Assembly: GCA_001298575.1 (NCBI GenBank)
Contig: LJCV01000099.1
Location: 124,001-188,000, forward strand
Direction of reading: 5' to 3'
Length of the DNA: 64,000 bases
DNA from: Actinobacteria bacterium OK074
GTDB taxonomy: Bacteria > Actinomycetota > Actinomycetes > Streptomycetales > Streptomycetaceae
Shown piece after piece: positions 24,643 through 32,560 of the stretch; positions within the stretch are counted from its first letter, which is position 1, and every line of letters starts with the position of its first letter. The notes beneath the pieces were generated by a model, which worked only from the letters and a program-made list of their open reading frames with translations, was not told where the DNA came from and searched no databases. A program made the translations under genes and the position numbers.

Positions 24643-24706
24643 GTCTAGGACGTACGTATGTCTTGGACGCCCGTATTAGACGACTGTCTAAGACGGACGT
24701 ACGTCC
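24643..24706. promoter_or_regulatory. Palindrome cluster upstream of the ALDH gene
   Basis: A 64-bp stretch carries three GTCTwrGAC words (24643-24651, 24660-24668, 24686-24694), the perfect 16-bp palindrome TTAGACGACTGTCTAA (24676-24691) and the perfect 12-bp palindrome GGACGTACGTCC (24695-24706). A partial copy of the latter, GGACGTACGT, sits at 24648-24657. It occupies most of the gap between the GlnA4-like synthetase and the ALDH gene. It looks like a multi-site operator; the binding protein is unknown. Confidence 0.6.
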
Positions 24707-24737
24707 ATGCCGCACCCGCCCCTGAGAGGTCCCTCCT

Positions 24738-26138
24738 TTGTCCCCCCAACCCCCCGCACGGTCCTACGGCCCCGAACTCCAGGTCCTCAACCCGGCGACC
24801 GAGGAAGTCGTCGCCACCGTCCCCGCCGCGACCGCGGCCGACGTCGACGCCGCCGTCGTAAGGGCGGCGAAGGCGCAGACGGCGTGGGCCGCGCTCGCGC
24901 CCGGTGAGCGGGCGCGGCTGCTGCGGCGGTTCGCGGTCGTCGTCGACGAACACCTCGAAGAGCTGGCCCGGCTGGAGGTGCTGGAGGCGGGACACGTCGT
25001 CGGCAACGCCCGCTGGGAGGTCGGCAACGTCCGGGATCTGCTCGACTACGCGGCCGGGGGAGTGGAGCGGCTGACCGGCCGGCAGATCCCGGTCGCGGGC
25101 GGTCTCGACGTCACCATCCTCGAACCGCTCGGCGTCGTGGGCGTGATCGCGCCCTGGAACTTCCCGCTGCCGATCGCCGCCTGGGGTACGGCACCGGCGC
25201 TGGCCGCCGGGAACGCGGTGCTGCTCAAGCCCGCCGAGACGACCCCGCTGACCGCGTTGCGACTGGCCGAACTCGCCCTGGACGCGGGCCTTCCCGAGGG
25301 GCTGTTCCAGGTGCTGCCCGGCCACGGGCCCGTCGCGGGCGCCGCGCTCGTCGAGCACCCGGGCGTCGCGAAGATCGTCTTCACGGGGTCAACGGCCGTT
25401 GGCAAACAGGTGTTGGCGAAGGGCTCCGAGCTGCTCAAGCGCGTCACCCTCGAACTCGGCGGCAAGAGCCCCAACATCGTCTTCGCCGACTCCGACCTCG
25501 AAGCGGCGGCCGCGGCGGCCCCCATGGCGTTCCTCGACAACTCCGGCCAGGACTGCTGCGCCCGCACCCGTATCCTCGTCCAGCGCTCCGCCTACGACCG
25601 CTTCCTGGAACTCCTCGCCCCCGCCGTCGAGTCCGTCGTCGTCGGCGACCCGGCCGCCGAGAGCACCCAGATGGGCCCGCTGATCTCCAAGTCCCAGCTG
25701 GCACGCGTCCGTTCGTACGTCACCGACGAACCGGTCGGCATCCGCGGCAAGGCCCCCGAGGGCCCCGGCTTCTGGTTCCCGCCCACCGTCCTCACCGGTG
25801 TGGCCCCCGACGCCCGCGTCGCCGTCGAGGAGGTCTTCGGCCCCGTCGCCGTCGTGCTCCCCTTCGACGACGAGGCCGACGCGATCCGGCTCGCCAACGC
25901 CACCCCCTACGGCCTCTCCGGCTCCATCTGGACCCGGGACGTCGGCCGCGCGCTGCGCGTCTCGGGGGCCGTCCGCGCGGGCAACCTGTCCGTCAACTCC
26001 CATTCCAGCGTCCGCTACTGGACCCCCTTCGGCGGCTTCAAACAGTCCGGCCTCGGCCGTGAACTCGGGCCCGACGCCCTGGCCGCCTTCACCGAAACCA
26101 AGAACGTCTTCATCAGCACGGAGGGCCCCGCACAGTGA
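24738..26138 (+). CDS. NAD(P)-dependent aldehyde dehydrogenase
   Basis: A 466-residue ALDH oxidising an aldehyde to the acid. Cofactor and substrate motifs are visible: VIAPWNFPLPIAAW, FTGSTAVGK, catalytic Glu239 in VTLELGGKSP and Cys273 in GQDCCART. In this cluster it would oxidise the gamma-glutamylated aldehyde made from an amino alcohol. TTG 24738 is preceded by GAGAGG 8 bases upstream. The stop overlaps the SDR start (GTGA). The palindrome cluster just upstream suggests separate regulation from glnA4. Confidence 0.9.
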   Translation: MSPQPPARSYGPELQVLNPATEEVVATVPAATAADVDAAVVRAAKAQTAWAALAPGERARLLRRFAVVVDEHLEELARLEVLEAGHVVGNARWEVGNVRDLLDYAAGGVERLTGRQIPVAGGLDVTILEPLGVVGVIAPWNFPLPIAAWGTAPALAAGNAVLLKPAETTPLTALRLAELALDAGLPEGLFQVLPGHGPVAGAALVEHPGVAKIVFTGSTAVGKQVLAKGSELLKRVTLELGGKSPNIVFADSDLEAAAAAAPMAFLDNSGQDCCARTRILVQRSAYDRFLELLAPAVESVVVGDPAAESTQMGPLISKSQLARVRSYVTDEPVGIRGKAPEGPGFWFPPTVLTGVAPDARVAVEEVFGPVAVVLPFDDEADAIRLANATPYGLSGSIWTRDVGRALRVSGAVRAGNLSVNSHSSVRYWTPFGGFKQSGLGRELGPDALAAFTETKNVFISTEGPAQ

Positions 26139-26926
26139 CCGCCCAGACCCCAGACACCGTCTGCCGCCGCCTCGTCGGCCGCACCGCCGTCATCACCGGT
26201 GCCGGCAGCGGCATCGGCCTCGCCACCGCGCGCCGCCTCGCCGCCGAGGGCGCCCACGTCGTCTGCGGCGACGTCGACGAGGCCCGCGGCAAGGTGGCCG
26301 CCGAGGAGGTCGGCGGGCTGTTCGTGAAGGTCGACGTCACCGACCCCGAGCAGGTCGAGGCCCTCTTCAAGACGGCCTTCGACACCTACGGCAGCGTCGA
26401 CGTCGCCTTCAACAACGCGGGCATCTCGCCGCCCGACGACGACTCCATCCTGGAGACCGGCCTCGAAGCCTGGAAGCGGGTGCAGGAGGTCAACCTCACC
26501 TCCGTGTACCTGTGCTGCAAGGCCGCGATCCCCTACATGCGCCGCCAGGGCAAGGGCTCCATCATCAACACGGCGTCCTTCGTGGCGCGGATGGGCGCGG
26601 CCACCTCGCAGATCTCGTACACGGCCTCCAAGGGCGGCGTGCTGGCCATGTCCCGCGAACTGGGCGTGCAGTTCGCCCGCGAGGGCATCCGCGTGAACGC
26701 GCTGTGCCCCGGCCCGGTCAACACCCCGCTGCTCCAGGAACTGTTCGCCAAGGACCCGGAGCGGGCCGCCCGCCGCCTGGTGCACATCCCCGTGGGCCGC
26801 TTCGCCGAGGCCGACGAGATCGCCGCCGCGGTCGCGTTCCTCGCCAGCGACGACTCCTCCTTCGTCAACGCCACGGACTTCCTGGTGGACGGCGGGATCT
26901 CGGGGGCGTACGTCACGCCGCTCTAG
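26135..26926 (+). CDS. Short-chain dehydrogenase/reductase
   Basis: A 263-residue SDR. It has the nucleotide motif TGAGSGIG (residues 21-28), NNAG (93-96), catalytic Ser147 and the YTASK pair Tyr162/Lys166. It ends with the C-terminal VDGG typical of 3-oxoacyl reductase-like members. In context it could oxidise the alcohol group of a gamma-glutamylated amino alcohol before the ALDH acts. Translational coupling to the ALDH (GTGA) supports a shared pathway. The substrate is inferred only. Confidence 0.88.
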   Translation: MTAQTPDTVCRRLVGRTAVITGAGSGIGLATARRLAAEGAHVVCGDVDEARGKVAAEEVGGLFVKVDVTDPEQVEALFKTAFDTYGSVDVAFNNAGISPPDDDSILETGLEAWKRVQEVNLTSVYLCCKAAIPYMRRQGKGSIINTASFVARMGAATSQISYTASKGGVLAMSRELGVQFAREGIRVNALCPGPVNTPLLQELFAKDPERAARRLVHIPVGRFAEADEIAAAVAFLASDDSSFVNATDFLVDGGISGAYVTPL

Positions 26927-27047
26927 GCCCCTCCGGACCGCGGACGGCGACGACGGTCGGTGACCGGCCGGGGCGGGAGCTTGGTCGGAATGGCGAATTC
27001 CGGACATGCCCCGACCCGGCCGCCCGTCCCCGTCCTACAGTTCGAGA

Positions 27048-28034
27048 GTGAGCAGTTCGCCCCCGCCCGGCTGGTACCGCGACCCCACGCGCCCGTTCGT
27101 CGAGCGCTGGTGGGACGGCGGAGCGTGGACCGAGCACCGGCGCGGCCCCGGCGCACCGCCACCGCCGCCGGCCGGGGGCCCCGGCCGCGCCAAGGCCGTC
27201 ACGCTCGTGGTCGCCTCCGCGGTCCTGGTCACCGCCATCGTCACCGGGGCGCTCTTCCTCGGCCGCACGAGCTACCACGACGCGGCGGCCGGGGTCACGG
27301 GCCGGCCGTCGTCGGCCCCGGCCTCGTCGCCCACGCCGACGGCCGAGTTGACGCCGACGAAGTCCCCGTCGCCGACCCCGACGCCACCGCCCGTCGTCGA
27401 GGACGCCCTCAACGGCATCTCCTTCCCGCTGCTCGACGGCTGGGTCCCGGCCGAGGAGACCGCCCGGTACGGCGCCGTGATGACCACCGACGGCACCTAC
27501 AACTGCCCCGGCGCGACCGGCTCCTGCCTGCGCGGCCAGGTCATCTCCCATACGGCGAAGCCGAGTTCGAAGACCGCGGAGGAACTGGCGAAGGCCGACA
27601 TAGCCGCCGCGGCCGAGGCCGGATACGGCCGCCGCGACCCGGACGGCGGTGCGGGCCCCTACGGCGGCATCACCGCACACCGGCAGGTGCGGACGGGGAA
27701 GGTCCAAGTCGCCGGGCGGACCGGCTACTTCGTCCGCTGGCGGGTCCGTACGGCGGACGGCCCCGGCGGCTACGTCGAGTCGCTCGCCTTCCCGGCGGCG
27801 GAGGCGAAGCCGCCCCACGCGGAGCCGAAGGCGGACCCGAAGCCGGACCCGAAGGCGGACCCGAAGGCGGACCCGAAGGCGGACCCGAAGGCGGACCCGA
27901 AGCCGGAGTTCGGCGGCGGCGCGGTGATCGTCCGCTTCGCCTTCGACGCGGGCACCGACGGGCCGCCGGTCGCCGACATGGACCGGATCGCGCGGGGGAT
28001 CCGGACGGTCACCGACGAGGGACAGCCGCGCTAG
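27048..28034 (+). CDS. DUF2510 membrane protein with KADP/KPDP tandem repeats
   Basis: A 328-residue predicted single-pass membrane protein. The N-terminal DUF2510 motif is PGWYRDPTRPFVERWWDGGAWTEHR (about residues 6-30; two short segments PGWYRDP and RWWDGGAWT are diagnostic). One transmembrane segment follows at about 50-72 (AVTLVVASAVLVTAIVTGALFL), then a Ser/Thr/Pro linker and an exported domain. Within the domain, about residues 259-286, lies a K(A/P)DP repeat. The function is unknown. Start GTG 27048 places DUF2510 at the N-terminus as in the family. Confidence 0.8.
   Translation: MSSSPPPGWYRDPTRPFVERWWDGGAWTEHRRGPGAPPPPPAGGPGRAKAVTLVVASAVLVTAIVTGALFLGRTSYHDAAAGVTGRPSSAPASSPTPTAELTPTKSPSPTPTPPPVVEDALNGISFPLLDGWVPAEETARYGAVMTTDGTYNCPGATGSCLRGQVISHTAKPSSKTAEELAKADIAAAAEAGYGRRDPDGGAGPYGGITAHRQVRTGKVQVAGRTGYFVRWRVRTADGPGGYVESLAFPAAEAKPPHAEPKADPKPDPKADPKADPKADPKADPKPEFGGGAVIVRFAFDAGTDGPPVADMDRIARGIRTVTDEGQPR
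27822..27907 (+). repeat. In-frame 12-bp tandem repeat (KADP units)
   Basis: About seven copies of a 12-bp unit reading GCGGACCCGAAG or GCCGGACCCGAAG-like variants encode KADP/KPDP within the DUF2510 protein. Being a multiple of three, copy-number change would keep the frame, so length polymorphism between strains is likely. Confidence 0.75.
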
Positions 28035-28094
28035 CCGAGGCCGGTCCTTCCGCCCTTCCCGCTCTTCCCGTCGAGCGGTCGCCCCCGCTCACGC

Positions 28095-29300
28095 TCACAA
28101 GAACGTGTGCCCCTCGCCCCGATACGTCGGCACCGTGGCCGTCACCGCGTCGCCCTCGATCAGGTGCAACGAGTCGAACCGCTCGCACAGTTCGCCCGCC
28201 TTGGCGTGCCGGAACCACACCTTGTCGCCGATCAGCAGGTCGTCCGCGACCGAGCCGAGCAGCGGGGTCTGGACCTCGCCGGGCCCCTCCTGCGGGTCGT
28301 ACGCGAGCCCCTCCGGCAGATACGGCACCGGCAGCCGGTCGCGGCCCGCCACACCCGAGGCGGGGTAGCCGCCGCCGAGCACGGTCACCACGCCCACCCC
28401 CGGGCGGCGCACGACGGGCTGGGCGAAGAGCGCGGCCGGACGCCCGTTGAACGAGCGGTAGTTGTCGAACAGGCGCGGCACGTACAGGCCCGACCCGGCC
28501 GCGACCTCCGTGACCGCGTCCTCGGCCACCGTGCTCTCCACGCTGCCGGTGCCGCCGCCGTTGACGAACTCCAGGTCCGGCACGACCGCCCGCACCGCGC
28601 GCACCACTTCCGCACGGCGGACGGCGAGTTCGCGCCGGGCCGTGGCCTGCATCAGCCGTACCGCGCGCGAGCGCAGCGGACGGCCCGCAACCGAGTCGCC
28701 GACCCCGGCGATGTGGCCCTCGTACGCCATGATCCCGACGAGCTTGAAGCCCGGCGTGGCGGCCACCGTGCGGGCCATTTCCGCGAGTTGGGCGGGGGAG
28801 TGCAGCGGGGAGCGGCGGGCGCCGACCCGGGCCCGGCCGCCGAGGAGCTTGAGCGAGGTGTCCAACTCCAGGCAGACACGCACGACTTCGGTGCCGCCGT
28901 CGCGGGCGCCGTCGATCAGCCGCAGCTGCGCGGGGTCGTCGACCATGACGGTGACGGCGGCGGCGAGCTTCGGGTCGGACGCCAGTTCGGCGTAGCCCTT
29001 GCGGTCGACGGACGGGTAGGCGAGCAGGACGTCGTCGAAGCCGGAGCGGGCCAGCCACAGGGACTCGGCCAGGGTGAAGGACATCAGGCCCGCGAAGCCG
29101 TCCTTCGCGAGCACGCGCTCAAGCAGTGTTCGGCAGCGCACGGACTTGCTGGCGACCCGGACCGGCTTTCCGCCGGCCCGGCGCACGAGGTCGTCCGCGT
29201 TGGCGTCGAAGGCGTCCAGGTCCACGATCGCGAGAGGGGCGTCGAGGTGCGCGGTGGCCCGGTCGTAACGGGCCCGGTCCGCGGCGCGGGCAGCAGTCAT
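28095..29300 (-). CDS. PLP-dependent amino acid deaminase/aldolase-like protein (alanine racemase N-terminal fold)
   Basis: A 401-residue fold-type III PLP enzyme of the D-threonine aldolase/D-serine deaminase-like family. Near the N-terminus are APLAIVDLDAFDANADDLVRRAG and KPVRVASKSVRC, whose lysine would bind PLP. Further on are LVGIMAYEGHIAG and the glycine-rich NGGGTGS phosphate-binding region. The C-terminal part keeps the metal-linked GDKVWFRHAKAGELCERF. It probably acts on a D-hydroxy or D-amino acid. ATG 29300 was chosen; it is divergent from the mycosin pair. Confidence 0.8.
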   Translation of the reverse strand: MTAARAADRARYDRATAHLDAPLAIVDLDAFDANADDLVRRAGGKPVRVASKSVRCRTLLERVLAKDGFAGLMSFTLAESLWLARSGFDDVLLAYPSVDRKGYAELASDPKLAAAVTVMVDDPAQLRLIDGARDGGTEVVRVCLELDTSLKLLGGRARVGARRSPLHSPAQLAEMARTVAATPGFKLVGIMAYEGHIAGVGDSVAGRPLRSRAVRLMQATARRELAVRRAEVVRAVRAVVPDLEFVNGGGTGSVESTVAEDAVTEVAAGSGLYVPRLFDNYRSFNGRPAALFAQPVVRRPGVGVVTVLGGGYPASGVAGRDRLPVPYLPEGLAYDPQEGPGEVQTPLLGSVADDLLIGDKVWFRHAKAGELCERFDSLHLIEGDAVTATVPTYRGEGHTFL

Positions 29301-29648
29301 GGCCGAAGCCTGCCAGAGTTGATTACCCCAGGGTAGGGGGACGTTCCGGGCAGATGCCGCGGTGCTGCCGACTGGTTCCCGTTCGTGTCGCGTCAGCCCG
29401 TAGAGTGACGCGCACGTGAGGAGGGGACGGCCTCGCTCGGGCGCGCACGCCACGAGCAGGTTGCCGCCGCCCGGCGCGTTGTGTCGGGGATGGTGGTCCG
29501 TCCGCGCGGGTAGGTCTGCCGGTGGCGGACGCCCGGCGGCGGAGGTCCCGCCCGCGTGCCGGCCGCTCCCACGGGCGGCCGAACAGCCCGGGCAGCGCCC
29601 GGGGTTGACCGGCCACAACGGAACGGGCCACAACGGAACGGGGGGTGC
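29301..29648. other. 348-bp divergent intergenic region with a 15-bp tandem repeat
   Basis: Contains a CCCCAGGGTAGGGGG element close to the deaminase-like gene and an exact 15-bp tandem duplication GGCCACAACGGAACG at 29611-29625 and 29626-29640, which ends 8 bp before the next ATG and covers its ribosome-binding region. No gene was recognised. Confidence 0.5.
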
Positions 29649-31091
29649 ATGAGCACGGAAGCGCGCCGCGCCTCCATCCCCCCGCACCCACCGCTCCCGC
29701 CCCGCCCGACGACCCCACCGGCCGTTCCGGAAGCAGCCGGGGACGCGGACGCGGGAACCCAGGCCACGGACGACGGCACGACCACGGCACCTCCGATGCC
29801 CGCGCGGCCCCCGTACGTCGGCGGCTGGCGCCCCAGCCAGGCAGCGCCCCCCCCCGTACCGCCGCCGGACGCCCCCCCCCCGCCACGCCCGCGCCGCACG
29901 ACGACGGAGCCGAACGGCCTGGTACGGCCGTACTCCACCGCTCCGTGGCGCCCTTCGACCGCGTCGGCCGGTACGGGAAACGCGGGAAGCACGGGGAGCG
30001 CAGGGAACAACGGGGAGGCACAGCCCCGTCCCGACACGGCGCCGAAGAACCGCCCGGCCGCGCCCGTACCCGCGCCGCCGCCCCCGCCCCCCTCCGCACG
30101 CTTCCCCGACACCCCACCGCCCGGCGGTGCGGCCCGCGCGAACCGTTCCGACGGCATCGTCGAGGTCACCGGGCGGCACGAACAGCCCGCCGCGCCCCGG
30201 CCGTTCGTCACGCTCGGGCAGCCCGAGACGTACGACGAGCGGATCGGGCGGTCCCGGCCGCTCGGCCTCGGCCTCGGTGCCCGCGTGCGGCCCCGCATCG
30301 CCGGTGCCGCCGCCTGCCTGGTGCTCGGGCTCGGGCTCATCGGCGGTGCGGTGACCGGGAGTTGGCTCACCGGGGACGGCTCGGCGGACTCCGGTTCCGG
30401 CACCGCCTACACCGCCGCCGGGCAGCTGTGGCACAGCGTCCCCGTCGGCACCCTCTTCCCGGCCACCGTCGACGGCACCGGCGCGGGCCCCGGCGGCGCC
30501 GACCGCACCTGGACCCGAATCGGCGTCGCCCCCGACACCAACTGCGCCGACGCCTTCGACCCGCTGCTGCGCAAGGCCCTCGCCCCCGTCGGCTGCCTGC
30601 GCCTGCTGCGCGCGACGTACACGGACGCGACCCAGAGCCACGTCATCACCGTCGGCCTGCTGTTCACCAAGGCCGACGCGCCCGCCATGAGCGCCCTCGC
30701 CACCCGCTTCAAGAACGAGAACCTCGCCGCCCGCACCGACCTCATGCCCCGCCCCTACGCGGTGAAGGGCACCGTCGCCGCCGGGTTCGGCGACGACCAG
30801 CGGGCCTCCTGGACGCTCTCGATCCTCACGGACGCCCCCGTCGTCGTCTACGCCGTCTCCGGGTTCGCCGACGGCCGCGCCGTCACCGACCCGCAGCCCG
30901 CCGCGGCGGCCATGCAGACCGGCGCCACCACCGACGTCGCCCAGGCCGGTCTCGGCCAGGAGGCCCAGGGCCTCGCCGACCGCGTCGAGCGCGGCCTGAA
31001 CCAGTCGGCCGACCAGGGCTCCTCCGGCCGGCCGTACGACACCGACGGATCCGACGGGGCGGCGGAATCGGGCACGGTGCAGTCCTCATGA
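29649..31091 (+). CDS. Proline-rich membrane-anchored protein paired with a mycosin
   Basis: A 480-residue protein of unknown function. The first 220 residues are disordered and proline-rich. One membrane segment (about residues 215-245, IAGAAACLVLGLGLIGGAVTGSW) is followed by an exported domain of about 230 residues with two cysteines (DTNCADAFDPLL and VGCLRLLRATY). It sits directly upstream of a mycosin-like protease with which it was probably once coupled by an ATGA overlap. Similar pairs occur in Streptomyces. The ATG at 29649 is used. The stop lies in an exact 23-bp tandem duplication. Confidence 0.75.
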   Translation: MSTEARRASIPPHPPLPPRPTTPPAVPEAAGDADAGTQATDDGTTTAPPMPARPPYVGGWRPSQAAPPPVPPPDAPPPPRPRRTTTEPNGLVRPYSTAPWRPSTASAGTGNAGSTGSAGNNGEAQPRPDTAPKNRPAAPVPAPPPPPPSARFPDTPPPGGAARANRSDGIVEVTGRHEQPAAPRPFVTLGQPETYDERIGRSRPLGLGLGARVRPRIAGAAACLVLGLGLIGGAVTGSWLTGDGSADSGSGTAYTAAGQLWHSVPVGTLFPATVDGTGAGPGGADRTWTRIGVAPDTNCADAFDPLLRKALAPVGCLRLLRATYTDATQSHVITVGLLFTKADAPAMSALATRFKNENLAARTDLMPRPYAVKGTVAAGFGDDQRASWTLSILTDAPVVVYAVSGFADGRAVTDPQPAAAAMQTGATTDVAQAGLGQEAQGLADRVERGLNQSADQGSSGRPYDTDGSDGAAESGTVQSS

Positions 31092-31114
31092 CGGGCACGG
31101 TGCAGTCCTCATGA
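31069..31114. repeat. Exact 23-bp tandem duplication at the gene junction
   Basis: Positions 31069-31091 and 31092-31114 are identical, each ending CAGTCCTCATGA. The first copy holds the stop of the upstream gene and an ATGA overlap. The second copy holds the ATG used by the mycosin gene, again as ATGA. Confidence 0.9.
31088..31114 (+). other. Eight-codon minigene created by the duplication (MTGTVQSS)
   Basis: The ATG at 31088 overlaps the stop of the upstream gene (ATGA) and opens an 8-codon frame that ends at TGA 31112-31114, itself overlapping the mycosin ATG at 31111. Ribosomes finishing the upstream gene could therefore restart, translate MTGTVQSS, stop, and restart on the mycosin gene. 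Translation is not demonstrated. Confidence 0.45.
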
Positions 31115-32442
31115 ACCGACCGGGCCGCACCGCCCGTATGAGACGGGTGCACTTCACGAGCCAGCAGAACCCGACGCCCGCCGACCCGGGCAAGAGCCGC
31201 GAGAGCCACAAACACCGTATGAACCAAGCGAGTCGCGCCACCGGAGCCCGCCCGCGCCGCCGTGCCCGGCTGCTGCCCCTCCTCCTCGCCACCACCCTCT
31301 CCGGCTCCCTCGCCCTGCTGCCCGCCACCACCGCGCAGGCCGACTCCATCCGCGCCCAGCAGTGGGCCCTGGACGCCCTGCACATGCAGGAGGCGTGGCA
31401 GACCACCAAGGGCAAGGGCATCACCGTCGCCGTCCTGGACACGGGCGTCGACGACCAGCACCCCGACCTCGTCGGCAACGTCCTCGCGGGCAAGGACATG
31501 GTCGGCTTCGGCGCACAGCGCGGCGACCGGGCCTGGGCCCGGCACGGCACCGCCATGGCCGGCATCATCGCGGGCCACGGACACGGCCCCGACGACGGCG
31601 ACGGCGTCATGGGCATCGCACCCGAGGCCAAGATCCTCCCCGTCCGCGTCATCCTGGAGGACGGCGACCCCGCCCGCACCAAGGCCCGCAACACCCGCGG
31701 CAACGCGCTGGCCGAGGGCATCCGCTGGGCCACCGACCACGGCGCCGACGTCATCAACCTCTCCCTCGGCGACGACTCCAAGTCCGCCCACCCGGAGGCC
31801 GCCGAGGACGAGGCCGTCCAGTACGCCCTGAAGAAGGGCACGGTCGTCGTCGCCTCGGCCGGCAACGGCGGCAAGACCGGTGACCCCATCTCCTACCCGG
31901 CCGCCTACCCCGGCGTCATCGCGGCGACCGCCGTCGACAGGTACGGCATCCGCGCCTCCTTCTCCACCCGCCACTGGTACGCCACCGTCAGTGCCCCCGG
32001 CGACGACGTCGTCATCGCCGACCCGGACCAGAAGTACTACGAGGGCTGGGGCACGAGCGCGGCCTCGGCCTTCGTCTCGGGCGCGGTCGCCCTGATCAAG
32101 GCGGCCCGCCCCGGCCTGACCCCCGCCCAGATCAAACAACTCCTCGAAGACACCGCCGAAAACGCCCCCACGGGCGGCCGGGACGACTCCCGCGGCTACG
32201 GCTTCATCAACCCGGCGGCAGCGCTCAAAGCCGCGAAGAAACTCCAGCCGGAGAAACTCCACGCCGCGTCCTACGCCAAGAAATACTTCGGCCCCGGCCC
32301 CGAAAAATCCTCCGACGACTCCGGCTCCCCGGACTGGGCGGCACCCTTGGCGGGCGGGGCGGGGGTGGCGTTGCTGGCGGCGGCGGTTTTCCTGTGGCGG
32401 GGCCGCCGTTTCACGGAACGTTTCTCACGAAACGTGACGTGA
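31111..32442 (+). CDS. Mycosin-like subtilisin family serine protease (S8, type VII secretion-associated)
   Basis: A 443-residue membrane-bound protease. The catalytic triad is visible: Asp110 in VAVLDTGVD, His145 in RHGTAMA and Ser316 in GWGTSAAS, with the oxyanion Asn in SAGNGG. A signal peptide region (RRRARLLPLLLATTLSGSLALLPATTAQA, about residues 50-77) and a C-terminal membrane segment (WAAPLAGGAGVALLAAAVFLWRG) give the mycosin layout. The ATG at 31111 overlaps the minigene stop; ATG 31219 would give a more usual signal peptide and may be the true start. No ESX core genes are visible nearby. Substrates are unknown. Confidence 0.85.
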   Translation: MNRPGRTARMRRVHFTSQQNPTPADPGKSRESHKHRMNQASRATGARPRRRARLLPLLLATTLSGSLALLPATTAQADSIRAQQWALDALHMQEAWQTTKGKGITVAVLDTGVDDQHPDLVGNVLAGKDMVGFGAQRGDRAWARHGTAMAGIIAGHGHGPDDGDGVMGIAPEAKILPVRVILEDGDPARTKARNTRGNALAEGIRWATDHGADVINLSLGDDSKSAHPEAAEDEAVQYALKKGTVVVASAGNGGKTGDPISYPAAYPGVIAATAVDRYGIRASFSTRHWYATVSAPGDDVVIADPDQKYYEGWGTSAASAFVSGAVALIKAARPGLTPAQIKQLLEDTAENAPTGGRDDSRGYGFINPAAALKAAKKLQPEKLHAASYAKKYFGPGPEKSSDDSGSPDWAAPLAGGAGVALLAAAVFLWRGRRFTERFSRNVT

Positions 32443-32480
32443 GTCAAGGCGAGGGCAACTTAATCAGCAAGGGCTCACTG

Positions 32481-32560
32481 CGCGCTTTTAAGGGGCGCGG
32501 GGAACTGCGCGACCAGCCACATACAGCCCGCAGCCTAAAGCGAACCGCCCCTTAAACGGC
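32481..32560. repeat. Dispersed intergenic repeat, copy 3
   Basis: Contains GGGGCGCGGGGAACTGCGCG, then ACCAGCCACATACAGCCCGCAGCC, a variant also seen at 44170-44216 and, on the other strand, at 62453-62505. It lies between the convergent mycosin and beta-lactamase-fold genes and reaches the latter's stop codon. Confidence 0.65.

Noticed and set aside
27822..27907. CRISPR-like array
   Set aside because: Units are 12 bp, contiguous without spacers and in frame inside a protein-coding gene.
29645..31114. The alternative frame that ends in the minigene (489 codons)
   Set aside because: Upstream of 31088 it is an arginine/histidine-rich shadow of the proline-rich protein; only the last eight codons after the ATGA overlap are of interest.
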